A DNA stretch of 41,802 nt from Actinomycetes bacterium (GTDB lineage Bacteria; Actinomycetota; Actinomycetes; Propionibacteriales; Propionibacteriaceae), in contig JAEZHJ010000068.1 in assembly GCA_023436925.1 (NCBI GenBank), forward strand, positions 1 to 41,802, read 5' to 3'. Below are positions 1 to 5,104 of the stretch, piece after piece. Made by a program: the position numbers and the translations under genes. The number at the start of each line of letters is the position of its first letter. Position 1 is the first letter of the stretch. The notes beneath the pieces were generated by a model. The model was not told the origin of the DNA. It did not search any database and saw only the letters and a program-made list of their open reading frames with translations.

Positions 1-1
1 C

Positions 2-106
2 GTCCATTGGAACGAGTATAACATATATACGACGCCTCCGCAAGAAAATCCTGCCATCTATTTAGAAGAAATTTTCGACATGCAACAATTTGATGCAGAA
101 TCGTAA
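2..106 (+). CDS. 3' end of an unrecognised protein, cut by the window edge
   Basis: A reading frame open from the left edge gives 34 residues and ends in TAA at 104-106. The peptide (containing NPAIYLEEIFDMQQ) is acidic and aromatic-rich. Its codons are AT-ending, unlike every other gene in the window. I do not recognise the family. It could be chance in AT-rich DNA, but the lack of stops in an AT-rich stretch and the sensible amino-acid composition favour a real C-terminus. No hairpin terminator is obvious just after it. The base composition suggests foreign origin together with the T-box block that follows. Confidence 0.35.
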   Translation, partial: VHWNEYNIYTTPPQENPAIYLEEIFDMQQFDAES

Positions 107-331
107 TATTTACGCAACACTAGCGGCAAGAATCGACGTTATATGATCCGAAAATGCGGAACAATTAACTTTTTGGCGCTTCATGTGGCGGGAATTTGCT
201 TTGTAAGCGCTCAAAACGGGATCAAAAACCCCGCTCGGGATCGCAACAATTGAAACATCATTCCTTCATAGTTTATGCAAGCGGTGACGGCGGGGTTTCA
301 CGTTGATTTTTCCATTCGCGCCGTTTGCCGG
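107..331. other. AT-rich non-coding stretch before the cysE promoter
   Basis: No coding frame of believable length is seen. The stretch is AT-rich in a window that is otherwise about 70% GC. A small possible hairpin (GGGATC...CCCGCTCGGGATC, roughly 220-242) is present but has no clear T-run. I see no tRNA, no attachment-site repeat and no transposon end. Confidence 0.4.
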
Positions 332-360
332 TTGACGGAAAGTGGGAAAGCCGATATAAT
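332..360 (+). promoter_or_regulatory. Strong SigA-type promoter of the T-box/cysE transcript
   Basis: TTGACG at 332-337 and a perfect TATAAT at 355-360 are separated by 17 bp. Transcription should start near 366-368, just before the first conserved T-box leader element. It is the closest match to the housekeeping consensus in the window. Unlike the leaderless promoters elsewhere here, it drives a leader of about 245 nt. Confidence 0.8.
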
Positions 361-365
361 GGCAA

Positions 366-590
366 TATCCGCAATGACCGGAAAGAGTAAGCGAACCCTG
401 CGTAAAAGAGAAGGGCGGTCCCCGGCTGAAAGCCGCCCCAGCGCAAGAACGCCCAAGTGCATCCGTGAGCGAGCGCGCGATGAGCGCGTCGGGCGCGCCC
501 GTTACAGCGTTTGAGCGCAAAATGTCCAGGCATTTTGAAGCAGAGTGGAACCGCGCACTTTAGCGCCTCTGTCACAGGAGGCGCTTTTTT
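366..590 (+). promoter_or_regulatory. T-box riboswitch, predicted tRNA-Cys-specific, transcription-attenuation type
   Basis: The leader carries the ordered T-box elements. A GGAAAGAGTAA block at about 380-390 matches the base of Stem I. AAAGAGAAGGGCGG (about 405-418) with the loop GGCTGAAAG and closing CCGCCC (433-438) matches the AG-bulge and distal Stem I region. The segment TGCATCCGTGAG (458-469) holds a TGC codon followed by A, as expected of a specifier loop. The T-box AGAGTGGAACCGCG lies at 542-555. A terminator hairpin follows at 563-590. Two independent features point to tRNA-Cys: the TGC specifier, and TGGA (546-549), whose variable base A would pair with the U73 discriminator of tRNA-Cys. 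Uncharged tRNA-Cys should stabilise the antiterminator and switch on the serine acetyltransferase downstream. The exact specifier register is inferred by eye. Confidence 0.88.
563..590 (+). terminator. Attenuator terminator of the Cys T-box
   Basis: GCGCCTC (563-569) pairs perfectly with GAGGCGC (578-584) around an 8-nt loop and is followed directly by six T (585-590). This is a canonical intrinsic terminator, with a real T-run that the other terminators of this window lack. It lies just downstream of the T-box sequence, so pairing of T-box residues in an antiterminator would compete with it. Confidence 0.88.
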
Positions 591-613
591 CGTCCAGAAC
601 GGGAGGAATCGAA

Positions 614-1138
614 ATGTTCAGGCAATGGAATGAGGACATCCGCGCGATCCTGTCCCGAGACCCCGCGGCGCGAAGCGCCCTGGAGGTCGTCTTGTGCTAC
701 CCCAGCTTCCGCGCCGTGCGCAGGCATCGCCGCGCCCACTGGCTGTGGAACCACGGCATGAAACTCCTGGCCCGCATGGTATCCCAGCGCACGCGCCGCG
801 TCACCGGCATCGAAATCCACCCCGGCGCGAAGATCGGCAAGGGGCTCTTCATCGACCACGGCATGGGCGTGGTGATCGGCGAGACCGCCGAGGTCGGCGA
901 CGACGTCCTGATGTACCACCAGGTCACCCTCGGCGGCCGCTCGCGTGGCCGCTTCAAGCGCCACCCCACGATCGGCAACAACGTGCTGCTCGGCGCGGGG
1001 GCCAAGATCATCGGACCGATCACGGTGGGCGACGGATCGAAGATCGGCGCCAACGCCCTGGTGGTCAAGGACGTTCCGGCCAATTCCGTGGTGACCGGCA
1101 TCCCGGCCAATACCTCCCCCGGCGACGTCGTGGCCTGA
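614..1138 (+). CDS. cysE: Serine O-acetyltransferase (EpsC/CysE family)
   Basis: Predicted to make O-acetyl-L-serine from serine and acetyl-CoA in the cytoplasm, the first step of cysteine synthesis. The 174-residue product starts with a helical region typical of serine acetyltransferases (DPAARSALEVVLCYP, HWLWNHGMK). The left-handed beta-helix follows: TGIEIHPGAKIGKG, DHGMGVVIGETAEVGDD, VTLGG, RHPTIGNNVLLGAGAKIIGPI, GANALVVKDVPANSVVTGIPA. The short N-terminus fits the compact EpsC-type enzymes, not the ~270-residue enterobacterial CysE. The ATG at 614 is preceded by GGGAGG (601-606); an earlier in-frame ATG at 545 would lie inside the T-box, so it is rejected. No cysK partner follows; the next gene is an unrelated glycosyltransferase. 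The closest resemblance I recall is to Firmicute enzymes. Confidence 0.9.
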   Translation: MFRQWNEDIRAILSRDPAARSALEVVLCYPSFRAVRRHRRAHWLWNHGMKLLARMVSQRTRRVTGIEIHPGAKIGKGLFIDHGMGVVIGETAEVGDDVLMYHQVTLGGRSRGRFKRHPTIGNNVLLGAGAKIIGPITVGDGSKIGANALVVKDVPANSVVTGIPANTSPGDVVA

Positions 1139-1204
1139 CCCGGACGTCCGCCGCGGGGGCCCGCTCCCGCCCCGTCCGGCCTCGTGGCGCCGCGAACCGG
1201 CGAC

Positions 1205-1210
1205 TAAGGT
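1205..1210 (+). promoter_or_regulatory. Candidate -10 element before the GT1 gene
   Basis: TAAGGT at 1205-1210 resembles the TANNNT -10 hexamers used elsewhere in this window. A purine-rich ribosome-binding region (GAGGCGAGGGAGAGG, 1212-1226) follows, then an ATG at 1232. No clear -35 is seen. Confidence 0.4.
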
Positions 1211-1231
1211 CGAGGCGAGGGAGAGGCCAGC

Positions 1232-1300
1232 ATGCCGAGATCCGGTAGCACACCACCCCGGTGTCCACCCCCACGCGGCGTCACGGGACGGGTCGCGTGA
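1232..1300 (+). CDS. Possible 22-codon leader ORF, coupled to the GT1 start
   Basis: ATG at 1232 follows a good GAGGGAGAGG ribosome-binding site by a few bases and opens a 22-codon proline- and arginine-rich frame (beginning MPRSGSTPP). Its TGA (1298-1300) overlaps the GTG start of the glycosyltransferase (1297) in a GTGA arrangement. This is the geometry of translational coupling: ribosomes finishing the leader would restart on the enzyme gene, which has a weak site of its own. There is no family match. It may be only a translated leader, or chance in GC-rich DNA. Confidence 0.3.
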   Translation: MPRSGSTPPRCPPPRGVTGRVA

Positions 1301-2514
1301 AGGCCGTTGTCGCGGCCATCGGCAGCCGCGGTGACGTGGTGCCGTTCGCGCACCTGGCCACCCGCCTGACGACCGCCGGCCACGATGTCACCCTGGTCAC
1401 CCACCAGGCGCTGAGCCGCCTGGTCGACCCCTCGCTGCGCGTCATCGGGGTGCCGAGCGACCCGGCAGCCCTGCTGGCCGGCCCGGCCGCCCGGGCCGTC
1501 CGGCGCGCCAACCCGGCCGCCCTGAACCGCAGCCGCGAGATCTTCGCCCGGTTCGTGCAGTCGGCCCAGCGGCCGGCCGGCGAGGCACTGACCGGCGCCG
1601 ACGTCCTGGTCGCCTCGACCTTCGCCATCGCCGCTGTCGACGAGGCGCTGCGGCGATCCGTCCCGGTGGTCCGGGCCCACCTGTGGCCGGAGTATCCGGG
1701 GGCGGACGGGCCGATCCCGCTGCTGCCGTACGAGTGGCTCGCCCCGCCGCCGGTCCGGCGGCTCGCCCGGCGGTCGCTGCGCCGAGCCGAGCCGTACCTC
1801 GGCGGCGTGGAGGGCCGCTGGCGACGCGGCCGGCTCACCCTCGTCGCCCGCCACCCGGTCGGGCTCAAGACGGCCACCGCCGGCTCGCTGTACGCCTTCA
1901 GCCCCCACCTGGTGTCGAGCCTGCCCGGCGACGGCGCGGTGACCGGCTGGTGGACCGGCCCGGGCGACCCGGGCCGGCTGCCGGACGGCGTGGTCGCGGC
2001 ACTGGAGGGTGGCGATGAGTGGATCTTCGCCGGCTTCGGCTCCATGGCCCAGCGCGACCCGGCCGCGCTCCTGGACCTGCTCGCCGCGGCCTGCGAGCGG
2101 GTCGGCGTCCGCGCCGTCGTACAGCTGGCGGATCCGGGCATCCGCCACCACCCGCGCCTGTTGTGCGTGGGTGAGGGGCCCCACGACGAGCTGTTCCGGC
2201 GGGTGCGGGCCGTCGTCCACCACGGTGGCGCGGGCACCACCGGCACCGTCGTGCGGGCGGGCGTCCCCTCCGTCGTGGTACCCCACTTCGCCGACCAGTT
2301 CTACTGGGGCCGGCGGCTGCACGCCCTCGGGGTGGCCGCCCGGCCGCTGCCCCGGGCGCTGCTGTCGGAGCGCGGACTGGCGCAGCGGATCCGCGAGGCG
2401 CTCGCCGCCCCCATGACGGGCCGCGCGGCGCGGCTGGCCGAGCAGGTCCGCGAGGAGGACGGCTGCGGTCGTGCCGTCCGGCAGGTCGAGGCGTGGCTCG
2501 CGGGGCGGGGGTGA
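1297..2514 (+). CDS. GT1-family (UGT-like) glycosyltransferase
   Basis: A GT-B fold enzyme of about 405 residues that probably moves a sugar from a nucleotide donor to a lipid or small-molecule acceptor. The N-terminal half opens with MKAVVAAIGSRGDVVPF, the usual first strand and GSRGDV loop of UDP-glucosyl/rhamnosyl-transferases. The C-terminal donor-binding half carries VVHHGGAGTTGTVVRAGVP and then PHFADQFYWGRRL, the HHGGAGTT and D-Q signature of the family. No signal peptide is seen. The GTG at 1297 is preferred over an upstream GTG at 1261 because it places the Rossmann strand at the N-terminus. The stop overlaps the ribosome-binding region of the next gene (1-nt gap), so the two glycosyltransferases probably form an operon. 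The acceptor is unknown. Confidence 0.85.
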   Translation: MKAVVAAIGSRGDVVPFAHLATRLTTAGHDVTLVTHQALSRLVDPSLRVIGVPSDPAALLAGPAARAVRRANPAALNRSREIFARFVQSAQRPAGEALTGADVLVASTFAIAAVDEALRRSVPVVRAHLWPEYPGADGPIPLLPYEWLAPPPVRRLARRSLRRAEPYLGGVEGRWRRGRLTLVARHPVGLKTATAGSLYAFSPHLVSSLPGDGAVTGWWTGPGDPGRLPDGVVAALEGGDEWIFAGFGSMAQRDPAALLDLLAAACERVGVRAVVQLADPGIRHHPRLLCVGEGPHDELFRRVRAVVHHGGAGTTGTVVRAGVPSVVVPHFADQFYWGRRLHALGVAARPLPRALLSERGLAQRIREALAAPMTGRAARLAEQVREEDGCGRAVRQVEAWLAGRG

Positions 2515-2515
2515 C

Positions 2516-3988
2516 GTGAGCGGGCCGCGTCCGGAACTCCGCCGACGCACGACGGCGGCGGCGGCCCGGGCGAAGGTCGGGCCGCTGCGCATCGCGGCGG
2601 TTCCGATGCTCGTCCTCGTCGCCGTCCTGCTCGCCGTGGGCTCCCGCTACGGACCCCACTGGGACGAGCTCTACTTCGGCATGCTGCCGCTGCAGTGGTG
2701 GTACGTGGACCAGCCGCCCCTGACCGTGTGGCTGTCCTGGCTGGGCGCCCGGCTCAGCGACGAGCTGTGGGTCCAGCGACTGCCCGCGGTCGCCGCAGCC
2801 TTGGCGGGTGTCGTGGTCGCAGGGCTGTTCCCGCGGGTGCTGGGGGCCGGACCGCGGCCCCAGCGACTGGCGGCCTGGGCCCACGCCTTCACCGTCTACC
2901 CGTTGATCACCGGCCACATCTTCACCACCACCGCGATCGACCTGCTCGCCTGGGAGGTCGTGATCCTGCTCGTGCTGCGCGCCGTCGCCGGACACCCCCG
3001 CAGCCTGGCCTGGGCAGGAGTCGTCGCCGGGCTGGCCTGCTGGAACAAGCTGCTCGGGATCGTCCTGGTGGCGGCGATCGTGGTCGCGCTCGCCTTCACC
3101 GACCGATGGCTGCTGCGAACCCGCCACGCAGTGGTGGGCGCCGTGGCCTTCGGGGTACTCGCGGCGCCGCAGGTGCTCGCCCAGCTCGTCCACGGGCTGC
3201 CGATGACGCAGGTCTCGGCGGGGCTGGTCGAGCAGCAGGGCACCGTGGTGCGGCTCGTGCTGCTGCCCGCGCTCGCGCTGTTCGCCGGCCCGCCGCTGCT
3301 GCGGGTGTGGCTGTTCGGGCTGACCGATCCCTGGCGGCTGCCCGACCGGCCGGGACGCTTCCTGTTGCCCACCCTGCTGCTTGTGGTGGTCTGGACGCTG
3401 GTCTTCCCCTCCCAGCCGCACTATCCGGTCGGGGCCGTCCTGCCCGCCCTGTCGATGGGGTGGGCGAGCCCCCACCTCGGCGAGCGCTGGGGTCGCGGGT
3501 ACGGCCGTGCCGTGATCGCCGCCAACGCCGTGGTGGCGGCGCTGCTGGCACTGCCGCTGCTGCCGGCCTGGCAGCCCTGGCTGGCGACGGTGTCGACCGT
3601 CAACCCGACCATCCGCGACCAGGTCGGGTGGCCGGACTACGCCCGGCAGATCTCTGCGACCCGGCGCGCCGACGAAGCCGTCGTGGTCGACAACTACGCC
3701 CTGGCCGGCGCCGTGCACCGGTACGGCACCGCCGACGACCGGGCCCGGCTGCACTCGGGTCACAACGCGCTGTGGGAGCTCGGCCCGCCCCGTTCCGACC
3801 GGGTGCTGCTCGTCGGAGCGCACGCCGTCGCCCGGCAGGCGTCCTTCGCCTCCTGCGTGCCGGCCGGGACGCTGCGCACCCCGTCCGTCGTCCACCCGCA
3901 ACTGCAGGACGTGCCGATGGTGCACTGCTCCGGACTCCTCACCGACTGGCAGACACTGTGGCCGCAGTTCCGACGGCTGAGCGGCTGA
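2516..3988 (+). CDS. GT39 (ArnT/PMT-like) integral membrane glycosyltransferase
   Basis: A 490-residue polytopic membrane protein. After a basic N-terminus and a first membrane segment comes GPHWDELYFGMLPLQWW, whose D-E pair in the first periplasmic loop is the catalytic/metal motif of GT39/GT83 enzymes. YVDQPPLTVWLSWLG, the matching acceptor-loop signature, follows. About ten hydrophobic helices continue to around residue 370, with a soluble C-terminal domain after them. Such enzymes use polyprenyl-phosphate sugars outside the membrane. The GTG at 2516 lies 1 nt after the preceding stop and behind a G-rich Shine-Dalgarno stretch; the longer GTG at 2471 lies inside the GT1 gene. The neighbours (GT1, and MptB further on) suggest cell-envelope glycan work. 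The substrate cannot be read from sequence. Confidence 0.85.
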   Translation: MSGPRPELRRRTTAAAARAKVGPLRIAAVPMLVLVAVLLAVGSRYGPHWDELYFGMLPLQWWYVDQPPLTVWLSWLGARLSDELWVQRLPAVAAALAGVVVAGLFPRVLGAGPRPQRLAAWAHAFTVYPLITGHIFTTTAIDLLAWEVVILLVLRAVAGHPRSLAWAGVVAGLACWNKLLGIVLVAAIVVALAFTDRWLLRTRHAVVGAVAFGVLAAPQVLAQLVHGLPMTQVSAGLVEQQGTVVRLVLLPALALFAGPPLLRVWLFGLTDPWRLPDRPGRFLLPTLLLVVVWTLVFPSQPHYPVGAVLPALSMGWASPHLGERWGRGYGRAVIAANAVVAALLALPLLPAWQPWLATVSTVNPTIRDQVGWPDYARQISATRRADEAVVVDNYALAGAVHRYGTADDRARLHSGHNALWELGPPRSDRVLLVGAHAVARQASFASCVPAGTLRTPSVVHPQLQDVPMVHCSGLLTDWQTLWPQFRRLSG

Positions 3989-3989
3989 C

Positions 3990-4679
3990 TCAGGCGGCCG
4001 CGCCCGGCCTGCCCGGCGTGGCGGCCAGCAGCCGCGCCGCCTCCACCACAATGGCTGCCAGCAGGCACCCGACGATGATGAGTTCGCCGGCACCGCGCGG
4101 CAGCAGGACGACCGGCAGTCGGCTCTCGGCGCAGAAGACCAGGGCCACCGCGCCGAGCAGCCCGCGGGCCGGCCGGCCGCTGCCCAGCCAGGTCGTCTCC
4201 GGCCGGATCGACGAGAGCAGCAGCCCCATCCCCGGTACGACCAGGGCGAGGACGACCCCGGCGAGGTGCACCGCGTCATGGTCGCCGGCTGGGAACACCC
4301 CGGCCAGAACCAGACCGAACCCCATCACGACCAGGCTCGCCGCGAGCAGGCGGCCCCAGACCCGGCCCAGCGCCAGGCCGGCCCCGCCCAGCAGCACGCC
4401 GGTGAGGATCAGCCCCGAGTTGAACAGAGCGAAACCGGGCGAGCAGATCCAGCGCCCCGGAAGGCTGCGGCACTCGGTGTGACCCAGGTCGGAGATCATG
4501 TTGACCCGCCAGTCGTAGCCGGTCCCGGGCGTGCCGAGCGCGACCGCCATCGTCACCGCGAAGACCAGGATCGCGGCCACCAGTGCCACCGCGGCGAGCC
4601 GGGCCCGCCGGTCGACTCCCCCGTCCAGGGCGCTCGCGGACGGGACTGCTCGCGCGCCCCCCGGCCCCGGCCCGCCCAT
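3990..4679 (-). CDS. DUF998 family membrane protein
   Basis: A 229-residue protein with about six membrane helices. The region after the first helix (YDWRVNMISDLGHTEC, then GRWICSPGFALFNSGLILTG) carries the S-D-L-G motif, paired cysteines and F-N-S motif of DUF998 proteins. The function of the family is not established. It is convergent with the GT39 gene, with only 1 nt between the two stops. The ATG at 4679 overlaps the TGA of a possible four-codon leaderless micro-ORF (4693-4679), so translation may be coupled; a start further inside the arginine-rich N-terminus is also possible. Confidence 0.75.
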   Translation of the reverse strand: MGGPGPGGARAVPSASALDGGVDRRARLAAVALVAAILVFAVTMAVALGTPGTGYDWRVNMISDLGHTECRSLPGRWICSPGFALFNSGLILTGVLLGGAGLALGRVWGRLLAASLVVMGFGLVLAGVFPAGDHDAVHLAGVVLALVVPGMGLLLSSIRPETTWLGSGRPARGLLGAVALVFCAESRLPVVLLPRGAGELIIVGCLLAAIVVEAARLLAATPGRPGAAA

Positions 4680-4700
4680 CAGCGACCACCCATGACGACG

Positions 4701-4706
4701 ATGGTA
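4701..4706 (-). promoter_or_regulatory. -10 element upstream of the DUF998 gene
   Basis: On the minus strand TACCAT is followed after 7 nt by an ATG (4693-4691). That ATG opens the micro-ORF MGGR, whose TGA overlaps the DUF998 start. Spacing matches the leaderless promoters of this genome. Confidence 0.4.
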
Positions 4707-4812
4707 GGCGCGGGCCGATCGCCGCTGCCGGGAGGACCGCCGCGCCGACCCGCAGGCATCTCCCGCCGTGGCGCCCGCCGGGCCCGCCGCGTTCCTCCCT
4801 TAGGCTGGGCAG

Positions 4813-5103
4813 GTGCAGTCCGATCCTGAACTCGACCGCCTGCGGGGGTCCATCGACAACCTCGACACCGCGATCATCAGCCTGCTGGCCGAGCGGTTCA
4901 AGATCACCCAGCAGATCGGGCTGCTGAAGCGGGAGCGGGGCCTGCCGCCGGCCGACCCCGACCGTGAGGTCGAGCAGATCGCCCGGCTGCGCCAACTGGC
5001 GATCCAGAGCAACCTCGACCCCGAGTTCGCCGAGAAGCTCCTCACCTTCATCGTCGCCGAGGTGGTCCGCCACCACGCTGCGATCCAGTCCGGCCAGTCC
5101 TGA
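4813..5103 (+). CDS. Chorismate mutase, AroQ type
   Basis: A 96-residue all-helical protein that should convert chorismate to prephenate for phenylalanine and tyrosine synthesis. LDRLRGSIDNLDTAIISLLAER matches the first AroQ helix, with its conserved R and D residues. ITQQIGLLKRERGLPPADPDRE gives the second helix with the active-site K and the loop R/D. A C-terminal helix follows (FIVAEVVRHHAAIQ). Length fits a stand-alone cytosolic enzyme without a signal peptide. The GTG start lies exactly 6 nt after TAGGCT (4801-4806), so the mRNA is probably leaderless. It is convergent with the PEP-utiliser gene, with 1 nt between the stops. No other aromatic-amino-acid gene is nearby. Confidence 0.9.
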   Translation: MQSDPELDRLRGSIDNLDTAIISLLAERFKITQQIGLLKRERGLPPADPDREVEQIARLRQLAIQSNLDPEFAEKLLTFIVAEVVRHHAAIQSGQS

Positions 5104-5104
5104 C

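Noticed and set aside
441..469. Alternative T-box specifiers (GCC Ala or CGC Arg after GAA at 447-449)
   Set aside because: The TGC-A-TCCG-TGAG context fits better, cysE is the regulated gene, and TGGA needs a tRNA with U73. tRNA-Ala has A73 and would call for TGGT.
545..613. Upstream in-frame ATG (545) as the cysE start
   Set aside because: It lies inside the T-box and before the terminator. ATG 614 has a good ribosome-binding site and the family N-terminus.
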